From Flavobacteriales bacterium UBA5081 (GTDB taxonomy: Bacteria; Bacteroidota; Bacteroidia; Flavobacteriales_E; Vicingaceae): DNA of 64,000 nucleotides. The DNA is taken from assembly GCA_002415785.1 (NCBI GenBank), contig DIAJ01000032.1, positions 104,375 through 168,374 on the forward strand, given 5' to 3'. Below, piece by piece: positions 46,586 to 56,713 of this stretch; the first letter of the stretch is position 1, and every line of letters starts with the position of its first letter. The notes below the pieces were generated by a model. The model was not told the DNA's origin and made no database searches. It saw nothing but the letters and a program-made list of their open reading frames with translations. The position numbers and the translations under genes are program-made.

Positions 46586-47767
46586 ATGGCAGATCGATTT
46601 CAAGCACCTGATTATTATCAGATAGATGACTTATTAACAGAAGAACATAAACTGATTCGCAATACAGTAAGGGAGTGGGTTAAAAAAGAAGTTTCCCCCA
46701 TTATTGAAGATTACGCGCAAAAAGCCGAATATCCGATACAACTAAATAAAGGTATAGCAGAGCTTGGTGGTTTTGGTCCTTACATTCCTACTGAATATGG
46801 CGGAGCAGGTTTAGACCAAATCTCTTATGGCTTAATTATGCAAGAACTAGAGCGTGGCGATTCCGGAATTCGCTCTGCAGCATCTGTGCAAAGTTCATTG
46901 GTGATGTATCCAATTTATCAATACGGTAACGAAGAGCAACGAAAAAAGTACTTACCAAAATTAGCTTCCGGCGAATGGGTTGGTTCTTTTGGTTTAACAG
47001 AACCAGACCACGGATCAAATCCGGGGGGGATGATTACCAATTTTAAAGACAAGGGTGATCATTACTTGTTAAATGGAGCAAAAATGTGGATTACCAATTC
47101 CCCTATTTGTGATGTAGCCGTAGTTTGGGCAAAAAATGAAGAAGGTAGAATTCATGGCTTAGTGGTTGAAAGAGGTATGGAAGGATTTACAACTCCTGAG
47201 ACACATGGAAAATGGTCGCTCCGAGCTTCAAGAACCGGCGAATTGGTTTTTGATAATGTAAAAGTTCCTAAAGAAAATTTACTCCCCAATAAATCAGGTT
47301 TAGGTGCACCACTCGGTTGTTTAGACTCTGCTCGCTATGGAATAGCTTGGGGGGCAATTGGAGCAGCCATGGATTGTTACGACTCTGCCTTACGTTACTC
47401 TAAAGAGCGAATTCAATTCGACCGTCCAATCGCTTCTTACCAACTTGTTCAGAAAAAGCTTGCTGAAATGCTTACGGAAATTACAAAAGCACAATTACTC
47501 GTTTGGCGATTAGGTCAGTTAAAGAATGAAGGCAAAGCGACTACTCAACAAATTTCTATGGCAAAAAGAAACAATGTGGACATGGCACTGAAAATTGCTC
47601 GCGAAGCGCGACAAATTCACGGTGGTATGGGAATTACCGGAGAATATCCGATCATGCGCCACATGATGAATTTAGAATCAGTTATCACCTATGAAGGTAC
47701 ACACGATATTCACTTACTCATCACCGGAATGGACATTACAGGAATCAGTGCATTTAGAGTTGATTAA
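46586..47767 (+). CDS. Acyl-CoA dehydrogenase, glutaryl-CoA dehydrogenase-like
   Basis: A 393-residue flavoprotein from ATG 46586. Acyl-CoA dehydrogenase signatures are present: GSFGLTEPDHGSNPGGM (FAD and substrate loop), MWITNSPICDVAVVWAK, and IHGGMGITGEYPIMRHM. The catalytic glutamate lies in VITYEGTHDIHLLITG near residue 375. The YEGTHDIH form and overall pattern match glutaryl-CoA dehydrogenase, which oxidises and decarboxylates glutaryl-CoA in lysine and tryptophan breakdown. It stands as a single gene with a terminator. Confidence 0.88.
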   Translation: MADRFQAPDYYQIDDLLTEEHKLIRNTVREWVKKEVSPIIEDYAQKAEYPIQLNKGIAELGGFGPYIPTEYGGAGLDQISYGLIMQELERGDSGIRSAASVQSSLVMYPIYQYGNEEQRKKYLPKLASGEWVGSFGLTEPDHGSNPGGMITNFKDKGDHYLLNGAKMWITNSPICDVAVVWAKNEEGRIHGLVVERGMEGFTTPETHGKWSLRASRTGELVFDNVKVPKENLLPNKSGLGAPLGCLDSARYGIAWGAIGAAMDCYDSALRYSKERIQFDRPIASYQLVQKKLAEMLTEITKAQLLVWRLGQLKNEGKATTQQISMAKRNNVDMALKIAREARQIHGGMGITGEYPIMRHMMNLESVITYEGTHDIHLLITGMDITGISAFRVD

Positions 47768-47790
47768 TAGTAAATAGTTCGATATTTTAA

Positions 47791-47821
47791 AAAGGTAATC
47801 TTGCGAGATTACCTTTTTTTT
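47791..47821 (+). terminator. Intrinsic terminator after the acyl-CoA dehydrogenase gene
   Basis: AAAGGTAATCT-TGCG-AGATTACCTTT, an 11-bp perfect stem with a 4-base loop, followed by a T run. Confidence 0.88.
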
Positions 47822-48074
47822 GCCTGTTTGAAATTATTTAAAGCTCTTTCAAAAAGGATAAAAATATCCGAAATAAATCTCAACTCTCTCAAAAATTGAC
47901 GATTTAAAAAATGAACAATTTTAAAAACTGACAGAAATCATGTATTTGTCCTCAAATAACGTTCAAATAAGCGATAAATAGTTTGATTTAGCTAAAGAAT
48001 ACTGTGCGAAAATAAAAGAACAAACACGCAAGTACCTGAATTAATAATATTTAAATCAAAATATTAGTAAAAAC

Positions 48075-48117
48075 TGATAAAAATCATCTACCTTAATTTG
48101 AATGTGCCTTTACTTTG
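48075..48117 (+). promoter_or_regulatory. FNR/CRP-family binding site and promoter of the nirK operon
   Basis: TGATAAAAATCA at 48075-48086 is a perfect TGAT-N4-ATCA palindrome, the core of the FNR/Dnr-type box. A -7-like TACTTTG is at 48111-48117. If transcription starts about 5 bases after it, the box is centred near -41, the class II activator position. A related imperfect site (TGACAGAAATCA) lies about 146 bases upstream. Anaerobic or nitric-oxide-responsive control is inferred. Confidence 0.6.
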
Positions 48118-48134
48118 GATAAGAAATCTAAGGT

Positions 48135-49403
48135 ATGGCTAAATGGTCGATAATATTAGGAATAGTAAGTAGTATTTTACTACCAAAACTAGTTTACAGT
48201 CAGCTAAAAATTGACGCTGAGTTCAGGCCTCGATTTGAGTATAGACATGGATATAAAAATTTAGCAGAGAAAAACAGTCAAGCCGCAGCATTTATTTCAC
48301 AAAGAAGTAGATTAAACCTAAACTATCGAAAAGATCAGTTCGACTTTTATATCAGTTTACAAGATGTAAGAGTCTGGGGAGACAATCCACAATTGATTAG
48401 AAGCGACCAAAGCGGTTTGAGTTTACATCAAATATGGACGAAAGTAAAACTCAGCAATCATTTCAACTTAAAAGTTGGAAGGCAAGAAATCATTTTAAAC
48501 GATCATCGAATTTTTGGTAATGTAGACTGGATGCAGCAAGCTCGAAGCCACGATGCTATATCCCTCGATTTTAAAAAAGGAAAGTGGGAAAGCAGATTAT
48601 TTGCTACTTACAACCAAGACGAAGAACGTTTTAGCGGAAGCGAACAGTACATAAGCAATAACTATCGAACTTTTCAAGCACTATGGCTCAACAAAAAGTT
48701 TGAAAACACAGCCATTAGTTTTTTATTTCTAAATAATGGATTACAACAGTCAGACAGTTCCAGAACGAACTTTAGTCAAACATTCGGCACTCACTTAAAT
48801 TCAAAACACAATAAACATCAAGTCCTTATTAATGCTTTTCTCCAAAAGGGAAAAGACAAGGAGGATAGAAAACTTGATGCTTTTTTAGTTGCTTTAGAAT
48901 GGAAGTATGAAATCATTTCTAAACGCCTATCATATAGTATAGGTAGCGAATGGATTAGTGGAAACAAAAGTGGGCTACCTAATGAAAGTCACAACAATGC
49001 CTTTACCCCTTTCTATGGAACTAATCATAAGTTTAATGGCTTTATGGATTATTTTTTCGTCGGCAATCACTACGATAAAAACGGACTACTAAACGCCTAC
49101 CAAAAAGTAGAATACAACTGGAAGTCAACTAATCAAGTAAAAATCTATCATCATGAGTTTTGGAGTGGCGGTAATCAATTAAACAGTGACAAGGCCTATT
49201 TTGGCTCTGAAGTAGATGTGGTTTACCGTAAAAAAATCTCCGAAGAGGCTTCTATCTCATTTACATATTGTCATTTTTTCCCGGGCAATTCATTAATGAA
49301 TTTACATCAAGTTCAATCAAGCATAACAAATAATTATGGGTTTATCACCTTTCGTTTTAAGCCCGAATTATTTAACTCAACAGAATCAAATAAAACTAAT
49401 TAA
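48135..49403 (+). CDS. Outer-membrane porin of the alginate-export-like family
   Basis: A 422-residue protein with a signal peptide (cleavage near residue 22, VYSQ) and alternating beta strands throughout. It begins with FRPRFEYRHGY and SQRSRLNLNYRK, then VGRQEIILNDHRIFGNVDW, which is typical of alginate_exp-type barrels that also occur near denitrification genes. It presumably lets an anion such as nitrite cross the outer membrane. First gene of the nirK operon, 15 bases before nirK. Confidence 0.78.
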   Translation: MAKWSIILGIVSSILLPKLVYSQLKIDAEFRPRFEYRHGYKNLAEKNSQAAAFISQRSRLNLNYRKDQFDFYISLQDVRVWGDNPQLIRSDQSGLSLHQIWTKVKLSNHFNLKVGRQEIILNDHRIFGNVDWMQQARSHDAISLDFKKGKWESRLFATYNQDEERFSGSEQYISNNYRTFQALWLNKKFENTAISFLFLNNGLQQSDSSRTNFSQTFGTHLNSKHNKHQVLINAFLQKGKDKEDRKLDAFLVALEWKYEIISKRLSYSIGSEWISGNKSGLPNESHNNAFTPFYGTNHKFNGFMDYFFVGNHYDKNGLLNAYQKVEYNWKSTNQVKIYHHEFWSGGNQLNSDKAYFGSEVDVVYRKKISEEASISFTYCHFFPGNSLMNLHQVQSSITNNYGFITFRFKPELFNSTESNKTN

Positions 49404-49418
49404 TAAAACCACAAGAAA

Positions 49419-50885
49419 ATGAAAGCAAATCAACTAAGAATTTACATCACAGCAGCCTTATTTGGTGTAGCCATTATTTTATTAGGGCTAAATGCATGTG
49501 AAAAAGAGAAAGAAGCAAAGACTACAGAAGAAGTAGTCGACAATTCTAACATTGAAGTTAAGGGCAAAGAGACAGCTGTACTAACAGCCCCACCTTTAGT
49601 CCCTGCTCCGGTAGGAAAAAGATCAGCTAAAAAGCTGATTGTAGAGATGGAAATCATAGAGGAAGTTGGAGAAATTTCTGAAGGAGTAGAGTATGTGTTT
49701 TGGACTTTTGGCGGAACAGTCCCAGGTTCATTTATTCGAACAAGAGTAGGTGACGAAGTAGAGTTCCACTTAAAGAATCATCCCGACAACAAGCTCCCTC
49801 ACAACATTGACTTGCATGCGGTAACCGGTCCGGGAGGTGGAGCAGAGTCCTCTTTTATTGCACCCGGTAGAGAAGCAGTATTCTCTTTTAAAACATTAAA
49901 TCCGGGACTATATGTTTACCATTGTGCCACTGCTCCTGTAGGGATGCACATTGCCAATGGAATGTACGGTTTAATTTTAGTTGAACCTGAAGGCGGACTA
50001 AAGCCGGTTGATAAAGAATATTACATTATGCAAGGCGACTTTTATACTGTTGGCAAAACAGGTGAGCAAGGTCTTCAGGCCTTTGATATGGAAAAAGCCA
50101 TTAATGAAGATGCAGATTATGTAGTATTTAACGGAAAGGTTAATGCACTCACGGGTGATCAAGCTCTAACGGCAAAAGTGGGAGAAACTGTTCGTTTATT
50201 CTTAGGTAATGGAGGACCCAACTTAGTGTCTTCTTTCCACGTAATTGGAGAGATTTTCGATGCCGTTCATGTTGAGGGTGGAGACTTAATCAACAACAAT
50301 GTTCAAACGACAATTATCCCAGCCGGTGGTGCTGCTATTGTAGAGTTTAAAGTAGATGTTCCGGGAAGCTTTATACTTGTAGACCACTCCATTTTTAGAG
50401 CTTTCAACAAAGGAGCATTAGGCATGTTGAATGTTGAGGGAGAAGAAAATGAAGCAATCTACTCTGGAAAAATTAAAGAGGGAATTTACTTGCCTGAGGG
50501 TGGTGGTACACATAGCATGGCCGATAAAAAAGTAAAAACCGAAAATACAGCTACTAAAACCCTGGAAGAAAGAATTAAACACGGAAAGTCAGTTTATATG
50601 CAAACTTGCTTTGCTTGTCACCAAGCAGAAGGACAAGGAATTGCAGGCGCATTTCCGCCGCTTGCGGAATCAGACTACTTAAATGAGGATGTAAACAGGA
50701 GTATTGATGTAGTATTAAAAGGTTTACAAGGCGAAATAACTGTTAATGGTGAAACCTACAATAGTGCTATGCCGGCTCAAAATTTAAGTGATGAGGAAAT
50801 TGCCAATGTACTCACTTATGTATACAACAGTTGGGGCAACTCTAAAAAAGAAGTAAAAGCTAAAGAGGTTGCTCAACGTAGATAA
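49419..50885 (+). CDS. nirK: Copper nitrite reductase with a C-terminal cytochrome c domain
   Basis: A 488-residue lipoprotein (lipobox LLGLNAC, cysteine near 27). Two cupredoxin domains follow: type 1 copper ligands include [15 protein letters not shown] (Cys, His, Met), and type 2 ligands and catalytic residues lie in [10 protein letters not shown] (Asp, His), [11 protein letters not shown] and [15 protein letters not shown] fused cytochrome c domain from about residue 385 has CFACH and the distal methionine in SAMPAQNLS. It reduces nitrite to nitric oxide in the periplasm, with the heme domain as built-in electron donor. It precedes nirV by 7 bases. Confidence 0.95.
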   Translation: MKANQLRIYITAALFGVAIILLGLNACEKEKEAKTTEEVVDNSNIEVKGKETAVLTAPPLVPAPVGKRSAKKLIVEMEIIEEVGEISEGVEYVFWTFGGTVPGSFIRTRVGDEVEFHLKNHPDNKLPHNIDLHAVTGPGGGAESSFIAPGREAVFSFKTLNPGLYVYHCATAPVGMHIANGMYGLILVEPEGGLKPVDKEYYIMQGDFYTVGKTGEQGLQAFDMEKAINEDADYVVFNGKVNALTGDQALTAKVGETVRLFLGNGGPNLVSSFHVIGEIFDAVHVEGGDLINNNVQTTIIPAGGAAIVEFKVDVPGSFILVDHSIFRAFNKGALGMLNVEGEENEAIYSGKIKEGIYLPEGGGTHSMADKKVKTENTATKTLEERIKHGKSVYMQTCFACHQAEGQGIAGAFPPLAESDYLNEDVNRSIDVVLKGLQGEITVNGETYNSAMPAQNLSDEEIANVLTYVYNSWGNSKKEVKAKEVAQRR

Positions 50886-50892
50886 TTTATTC

Positions 50893-51693
50893 ATGACTAG
50901 CGTTAAATTCATAGTAAGTTTTTCATTTGTTCTGAGCCTATTCAGCTGTTTTCAGCTGAGGGCTCAAGAACAAAATGAACAGATGGCTTTCATTGAGGGA
51001 GGTAGTTTTACCCCGCTTTATGGTGCAAAAAATCAAAGTGTTGATGTAGATGACTTTTACATGGACATTTATCCTGTTACAAATGCTGACTTCTTAGAGT
51101 TTGTTGTAGAAAATCCAAAATGGAGAGCCTCTCAAGTACCTGCTATTTTTGCTGAAAGCAAATATTTAAGTCATTGGAGGTCCGACTTAGAAATTGGAGA
51201 AGAAATAATGAATACGCAAGCAGTGACTATGATTTCGTGGTTTGCAGCTAAAAACTACTGCGAGGCGAGAGGGAAACGCCTACCCACGGTTGACGAATGG
51301 GAATATGTTGCCATGGCTGACCAAATAGTAAAAGATGCCCGTGAGAAAAAATCATACAATCAGCTAATTTTAAGTTGGTACGAAGAACCACAATCCTTTA
51401 AAAAACCCATTGGAAGCACTTTCAAAAATTACTGGGGGATTTACGATTTACATGGTTTGGTATGGGAATGGACAGCAGATTTTAACTCCATCTTAATAAC
51501 TGGAGAATCAAGAAAGGATGTAGACAAAGATATCAAACAATTTTGTGGAAGTGCAGCTGTTACGGCAACCGATTTAATGAATTATGCAGCTTTTATGCGA
51601 TATGCTTTCAGAGGAAGCTTAGAAGCGAACTACACCATCAGAAACCAAGGGTTTAGATGTGTTAAAGATGTTTCACTAGAACCTAAAAAATAA
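50893..51693 (+). CDS. nirV: NirV-like SUMF1/formylglycine-generating-fold protein
   Basis: A 266-residue secreted protein from ATG 50893; the earlier in-frame TTG lies inside nirK. Signal peptide, then an FGE-sulfatase domain with FIEGGSFTPL, DIYPVTNADFLEFV, ARGKRLPTVDEWEYVA, GLVWEWTADF and the C-terminal RNQGFRCVKD. The usual FGE catalytic cysteine pair is not obvious. NirV proteins accompany nirK in many denitrifiers and are of uncertain function. It is followed by a Sco gene, 5 bases later. Confidence 0.85.
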   Translation: MTSVKFIVSFSFVLSLFSCFQLRAQEQNEQMAFIEGGSFTPLYGAKNQSVDVDDFYMDIYPVTNADFLEFVVENPKWRASQVPAIFAESKYLSHWRSDLEIGEEIMNTQAVTMISWFAAKNYCEARGKRLPTVDEWEYVAMADQIVKDAREKKSYNQLILSWYEEPQSFKKPIGSTFKNYWGIYDLHGLVWEWTADFNSILITGESRKDVDKDIKQFCGSAAVTATDLMNYAAFMRYAFRGSLEANYTIRNQGFRCVKDVSLEPKK

Positions 51694-51698
51694 AAGAA

Positions 51699-52316
51699 AT
51701 GAAAAAGTTAAATTTACTGCTAACCTTAATAATGCTGACAGTTATTGCTTGTCAGTCGGATAGTAAAGATGAAAAAACAGTAAGCCAAGTTATCACTGAA
51801 GAGTCAAGCGTTAGTGATCAGGAACTATCTGATTTATCCATTTATCATTTACCCTCTGAGTGGACAACTCACCACAATGAGCAAATTAAGCTAGAAGACT
51901 TAAAAGGTAAAGCATTGGTCATGGTAATGATTTACACTTCATGCAAATCTGCTTGCCCGCGTTTAGTGGCTGATATGAAAGACATTAAATCAAGGCTACC
52001 GGAAGACAAGCTCGATCAATTACAATTGGTTTTAGTAAGTATTGATCCTGAAGTTGATACTCCAGAGCGTTTAAAAGAGTTTGCAATTGAAAATGAAATG
52101 AACGAGGCTCCTTGGTTGTTTTTAAGAAGCTCAGAAAGTAACACAAGAGAGTTTGCTGCTGTTTTAGCTGTAAAGTATAAACGCATTTCTCCCATTGATT
52201 TCTCTCATTCGAACATCATTAGTGTTTTTAACCATAAAGGAGAATTAGTTCATCAAAAAGATGGTCTAGGAGTGAATAATCAAGAAACGATAGATGCTAT
52301 AATTGAATTGATTTAA
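51699..52316 (+). CDS. SCO1/SenC-family copper chaperone lipoprotein
   Basis: A 205-residue lipoprotein (VIACQ, cysteine near 18) with the Sco thioredoxin-like fold. The copper-binding TSCKSACPRL (CxxxC) is near residue 88, followed by VSIDPEVDTPERL and the histidine in DFSHSNIIS. It likely delivers copper or reduces thiols for NirK assembly. Last gene of the porin-nirK-nirV-sco operon. Confidence 0.88.
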   Translation: MKKLNLLLTLIMLTVIACQSDSKDEKTVSQVITEESSVSDQELSDLSIYHLPSEWTTHHNEQIKLEDLKGKALVMVMIYTSCKSACPRLVADMKDIKSRLPEDKLDQLQLVLVSIDPEVDTPERLKEFAIENEMNEAPWLFLRSSESNTREFAAVLAVKYKRISPIDFSHSNIISVFNHKGELVHQKDGLGVNNQETIDAIIELI

Positions 52317-52382
52317 AAAACTTTTAATTACTAATTATCAATGACTATAATTAAATGTGACAACCAAATTTAGGATTAATCA

Positions 52383-52420
52383 CCAATTCTTAATTCTTAA
52401 TTCTTAACTCTTAATTAATT
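52383..52420. repeat. Short tandem repeat TTCTTAA
   Basis: Four imperfect copies of a TTCTTAA/CTCTTAA unit in the gap between the Sco and NUDIX genes. AT-rich, no coding content. Confidence 0.5.
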
Positions 52421-52447
52421 ATTCATTTTTCCCACTTAATTCCCAAC

Positions 52448-53089
52448 TCACCATTCAAAATCAAGTTGTTCTAGTATTTCAGCGAACTCTTTTATAATCA
52501 TCGCAGTTGCTCCCCAAATTAAATGATAGTTGAGTCGAAAACCTTTTACCAGCATCTTACCATTCACAGAACTCACTCTTTGATTGTCAATTAACTTATC
52601 TTCACCTACTAAATTGATTAACGGACACTCAACTACTTCTGCTACTTCAAATACGTCGGCTTGAAAAATAGGACGCTCAGGCTGAAAAGCCACATAAGGT
52701 TCAATTAGAAAATTGCTTGGCGGAACATACAAGGGGCTCAATGCGCCTAAAACATCCGTAGTTTTGGCATGAATTGCCAACTCCTCCTCTGCTTCGCGAA
52801 GCGCTGTGTGCAGTAAACTTTTGTCTTCCTCCTCTTCTGCTCCACCGGGCAGTGCAATTTGTCCGCTGTGCACTCCCTCATAAGTTGGTCGCTTAATAAA
52901 AACCGTATGCAGTTGCTTTTTGTGCGGATAAATCAAGAGTAAAACTGCACTTTTACGTGCATTGGCAATTTTCATAGAAAGATCCTCGATTGGCTGACGG
53001 TGACTCATTACTTTTCGATGCGCATTCCAAGCAGGCTTTTCCTCTCCGAGCTTTTGTATTAATTCCTTTTTAAATTGCTCAATCATCAT
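52448..53089 (-). CDS. NUDIX hydrolase, CoA pyrophosphatase-like
   Basis: A 213-residue protein with the NUDIX box GGAEEEEDKSLLHTALREAEEELAI (core REAEEELA near residues 92-99, preceded by GQIALPGG). The UPF0035/CoA-pyrophosphatase-type segment SPLYVPPSNFLIEPYV follows. It probably hydrolyses CoA or a related diphosphate. Its start overlaps the stop of the WG-repeat gene by 4 bases. Confidence 0.85.
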   Translation of the reverse strand: MMIEQFKKELIQKLGEEKPAWNAHRKVMSHRQPIEDLSMKIANARKSAVLLLIYPHKKQLHTVFIKRPTYEGVHSGQIALPGGAEEEEDKSLLHTALREAEEELAIHAKTTDVLGALSPLYVPPSNFLIEPYVAFQPERPIFQADVFEVAEVVECPLINLVGEDKLIDNQRVSSVNGKMLVKGFRLNYHLIWGATAMIIKEFAEILEQLDFEW

Positions 53090-55200
53090 TTCTCTCCTGA
53101 ATCTATTCCTATGTATTTCGCCTCACTAATTTTGTAATAGCCTAGCGATTCACCTTTCTCCAAAAGCAATATATCCTCGCTGAAAAGCTCAATTTTATCG
53201 TATAAAAATGGTATGATTTCTTGAAAAAGTGGATTTAAAACTCCTTTCAAGCCGTCTTTCTCAACAATAAATCCAAAAGAAGTAATTTGAATATCGTCGA
53301 ACTCATTTTCCAACAACTGCTCGCCTTCCTTATCAATTAATCCCCAATAATTTCCCAACTTCACTTTTGCCAAAGTATCAACAAATGATTCGGCAAAATT
53401 GTATTGATAAGGAATCACTAAACTCAACTCCTGATTGGTATAACCCCACTTTCCATTCTTTTTAACGGCAATATAGTTGCTGTCGTTATAGCTCCCAATG
53501 TTCTCAAAAATAGCCGGAAAAACTCTCTTTCCACTTGTATCAATTATACCGAATTTTTCCTTCAGCATATACTTGGCATAATTTCCTTCAAACTTTCCCC
53601 AATTTAAGGCATCTCTCCTAAAATCGAAATTTGATTCCACTTTTAATTGTGCAGAATCATTTACATAGCCGTATTTCCCTTCTTTGGCAACTAAGGCTAA
53701 GTGGTTTGAAAACTCACCAATGGCATCGTATTCAAAAGGAAGTACAACTGTTGACTGTTGATTAATCAATCCAAACAAGCTGTCTTTCTTGGCTCTGGCT
53801 AAACCGTTCTTCTGAAAAGGCTCCAACCATTTGTATTCTATTGGTACCACTACTCTACCCTGAGTATTGATGAATCCTTTTAAACTATTTTGTTCCACCA
53901 AAGCCAAGCCATTCTGAAAATCGCCGGCATAATCGAGGGTTATGGGAATGACTATTTCTCCGCTTTTATTAGTGTAACCATAAGCCGTATCATTTGCCAC
54001 CAAGGCTAAACCATCGTAAAAATGACCGACAAAATCGTATTCAAGCGGCAAAATCACTTTATTTGTTCTGTCGATGATTCCATAATAATCGTCTTTTGCC
54101 ACAATCGCTAATGAAGACCGAAAGGACTCAGCATCTTCGTAAATCAGGGGAATAACGACTTGACCACTTTTGTCGACAAAGCCCACCTTCCCTTCCTTTA
54201 CCACCAAAGCCAAACCTTCATTAAATTTCTCCACCGACTGAAACTGCGGTTCAATCATCACATTTCCTTCTAAATCAATAAAGCCCCAAGCGCCATCACT
54301 TTTAAAGGGCAAAAAGGGTTTTCTCGCCAATTCAATGTCCATCATCAATTCATCTACAAAAGGATAATCCGGATAATCAATGCGAAACTCGGCGATTCGC
54401 TCCGGGCTGTAATTAATCATGTAGCGCTCATAAAGCTTTCTCCAAGCTTCGTTAAGGTGTGGATTATTTGGATTTTGTTGGATAAAGTTATAGTAGGCAT
54501 CGATGGTTTGATCTGCTGTAGATTTATAAAAAATAGAATCTTGCGCCTCTCCCACAAACGGACTCTGTGGATGTTCTTCAACAAAGGTTCTATAATCTTC
54601 CAGTTGATTTGAAACCGTTTTCTCTTCAAAAAGCAACTTCTCATAGCGGTTTTGTGCAACTAAGGCTTCTTCTGCATTGGGGAAATTCTGCAAAAACTCC
54701 TCAAACGCTAATGAAGTATTTTCTTTATTCGCTTTTACAAAAGCAAGAGAATCTCGCAAACGAATGGCTTGAGGCAAACGAGTTGACTGCGGATGTTTTT
54801 GAATGTATTGAATGACTAAATTTAACTCTTTTGCCTTATTAACGATTTCAAAACGCTTTACATCAATGCTGTCTTTCCAGTTCTGAACACTCATTGAGTC
54901 TACCTTGTGCTTTTGGAGCTTTTCTTTTTGTTTATCATTCAGTTTTGCCCAATTGCTATCAGCCATGTAAATGAACTTATAAGCAGAGTCTAAATTGTAA
55001 AAGGGATTATCATTTCTACCGTAAATCAAGCTCAAGCCATAAGGAGCCGCCACAATTTTATTATCCACCTTCTTCTCAAAAAGCTTCTTTGCCTTAAAGT
55101 AATTATACACTTCTAAGGCTTCAAAGGCACTGTTTATTTTACATGATTGTAAAGTAATCGCCAAAAGTCCAAAGTATATAAAAATTTGTATCTTTCTCAT
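53086..55200 (-). CDS. WG-repeat protein, membrane-anchored
   Basis: A 704-residue protein with a lipoprotein-like start (LLAITLQSCKINSAF, cysteine near 20). The N-terminal half is helical and TPR-like (residues 30-280). At least ten WG/KWG repeats run from about residue 300 to 690 (for example GAWGFIDLEGNVMIEP, GYVNDSA, NGKWGYTN). Such repeats form beta-rich ligand-binding solenoids; the ligand is unknown. It is translationally coupled to the NUDIX gene. Confidence 0.78.
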   Translation of the reverse strand: MRKIQIFIYFGLLAITLQSCKINSAFEALEVYNYFKAKKLFEKKVDNKIVAAPYGLSLIYGRNDNPFYNLDSAYKFIYMADSNWAKLNDKQKEKLQKHKVDSMSVQNWKDSIDVKRFEIVNKAKELNLVIQYIQKHPQSTRLPQAIRLRDSLAFVKANKENTSLAFEEFLQNFPNAEEALVAQNRYEKLLFEEKTVSNQLEDYRTFVEEHPQSPFVGEAQDSIFYKSTADQTIDAYYNFIQQNPNNPHLNEAWRKLYERYMINYSPERIAEFRIDYPDYPFVDELMMDIELARKPFLPFKSDGAWGFIDLEGNVMIEPQFQSVEKFNEGLALVVKEGKVGFVDKSGQVVIPLIYEDAESFRSSLAIVAKDDYYGIIDRTNKVILPLEYDFVGHFYDGLALVANDTAYGYTNKSGEIVIPITLDYAGDFQNGLALVEQNSLKGFINTQGRVVVPIEYKWLEPFQKNGLARAKKDSLFGLINQQSTVVLPFEYDAIGEFSNHLALVAKEGKYGYVNDSAQLKVESNFDFRRDALNWGKFEGNYAKYMLKEKFGIIDTSGKRVFPAIFENIGSYNDSNYIAVKKNGKWGYTNQELSLVIPYQYNFAESFVDTLAKVKLGNYWGLIDKEGEQLLENEFDDIQITSFGFIVEKDGLKGVLNPLFQEIIPFLYDKIELFSEDILLLEKGESLGYYKISEAKYIGIDSGEK

Positions 55201-55253
55201 TCTATTCTATTTCGAGAAGGCTAGAAAACTTTTCTACTCAATTTCTCGTTTTA

Positions 55254-56699
55254 ATGTTCTATATGCACTATATGCTCAAGAAAAAATATTTGCTTTTGCT
55301 ATTGCTTGCCGCCGGCTTTGCAATTTTCTACAGCGCCTGCAAAGATAGTACTGAGATTGTTGATGAGAAAGTAAGTAAGCCAGATAAACCCACTTATGAT
55401 TTAGAAGAGATTTTGGCCGCCGGAAAACTGCGCGCATTAATCGACAATAGTTCTACCTCTTACTTTGTTTACAAGGGAACTCCCATGGGCTATGAGTACG
55501 AATTATTGAATCGCTTTGCCGAGCACATTGGCGTAGGTTTAGAGGTGATTCCCATTAAAGACATGAACGAAGTGATTGCCGATTTGCAACAAATGCAGGG
55601 CGATATTATTGCTGCCAACTTTACTATTACCAAAGAAAGAGCGCAAAAGGTATCCTTTTCTGAAAGCTTGATTGCCTCTCCTCAAGTACTTGTACAAAAC
55701 ACAGCCAATGAAATCATTGAGTCGCCTTCGGAAATTGACGGACATGAGGTGTATGTTCGCAAAAGCTCTTCTTTTTACTCCAGATTGCAAAACCTATCGG
55801 AAGAAATTGGCGGAAAAATTCACATTCGAGAGGTGGCGGGAAATGTTTCCGTTGAAAAGTTAATTGAGGATGTTTCCAAAGGAGAAATCCCTTTAACGGT
55901 AGCCGACGAACATGTGGCGAAGATCAATCGGGCGTTTTATTCTAACATTCATATTAGTACGCCCATTAGCTTGGAGCAGCAAATGGCGTGGGCGGTGCGC
56001 AAGGAATCGCCGAATTTGTTGATTGCCATTAATGAATGGTTGGAAGATTTTAAGAGAACAGTGGACTTTAGAGTCATTTATCTGAAATATTACGGCAACA
56101 CCAAACTCTACCGTAGCAGAATTAACAGCGAATTGTTTACGGCAAAAAGCGGACAGATTAGTCCGTATGATGAAATTGTAAAAGCGCAGAGCGAGAAAAT
56201 TGGTTGGGATTGGCGCTTAATTAGCGCATTAATTTATCAGGAATCGCAGTTTGATCCACAAGCTCAAAGTTGGGCAGGTGCTCAAGGCTTAATGCAATTA
56301 ATGCCGGAAACGGCACAGTCGTATGGGGTGGATTCCACCTCCGGGGTGAGTGCCAATATAGCCGCAGGAATTAAGTATTTATCGTGGCTCGACAAGCAGT
56401 TTGCCGAGAAAGTAACCGACAGCATAGAGCGAAGAAAGTTTGTGCTTGCTGCCTACAATGTGGGCTTAGGACATGTATTCGATGCCATTCGCTTGGCAGA
56501 AAAGTACAATCTAAATCCACAACTTTGGGAAGGAAATGTAGCAGAAATGTTGCTTAAAAAAGCTGAACCGGACTACTACACCGATGAAGTTTGTTACTAT
56601 GGCTACTGCCGAGGCAGCGAACCCTACGCCTACGTAAACCAAATTATGGGGCGCTACTTACACTATAAAAACATGACGGAGAGCTATGCGGAGAAGTGA
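55254..56699 (+). CDS. MltF-like membrane-bound lytic murein transglycosylase
   Basis: A 481-residue lipoprotein (FAIFYSAC, cysteine near residue 29; in-frame ATGs at 55263 and 55272 are alternative starts). An SBP_bac_3-like domain lies at about 50-280 (GYEYELLNRFAEHIGV, FTITKERAQKVSFSE). The C-terminal SLT domain has the catalytic glutamate in ALIYQESQFDPQAQS (near 337), then GLMQLMPETA and LAAYNVGLGHV. It cleaves peptidoglycan to anhydro-muropeptides. Single gene. Confidence 0.9.
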   Translation: MFYMHYMLKKKYLLLLLLAAGFAIFYSACKDSTEIVDEKVSKPDKPTYDLEEILAAGKLRALIDNSSTSYFVYKGTPMGYEYELLNRFAEHIGVGLEVIPIKDMNEVIADLQQMQGDIIAANFTITKERAQKVSFSESLIASPQVLVQNTANEIIESPSEIDGHEVYVRKSSSFYSRLQNLSEEIGGKIHIREVAGNVSVEKLIEDVSKGEIPLTVADEHVAKINRAFYSNIHISTPISLEQQMAWAVRKESPNLLIAINEWLEDFKRTVDFRVIYLKYYGNTKLYRSRINSELFTAKSGQISPYDEIVKAQSEKIGWDWRLISALIYQESQFDPQAQSWAGAQGLMQLMPETAQSYGVDSTSGVSANIAAGIKYLSWLDKQFAEKVTDSIERRKFVLAAYNVGLGHVFDAIRLAEKYNLNPQLWEGNVAEMLLKKAEPDYYTDEVCYYGYCRGSEPYAYVNQIMGRYLHYKNMTESYAEK

Positions 56700-56713
56700 G
56701 GGTAAGGTGAAAG

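Larger units (their letters stand above)
47768..48134. other. Intergenic regulatory region upstream of the nitrite-reduction operon
   Basis: About 367 bases without an ORF. It holds the terminator of the acyl-CoA dehydrogenase gene (47791-47821), a half-conserved FNR-like site (TGACAGAAATCA, 47929-47940) and a perfect one (48075-48086), then a -7-like element. The rest is AT-rich with no recognised feature. Confidence 0.6.
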
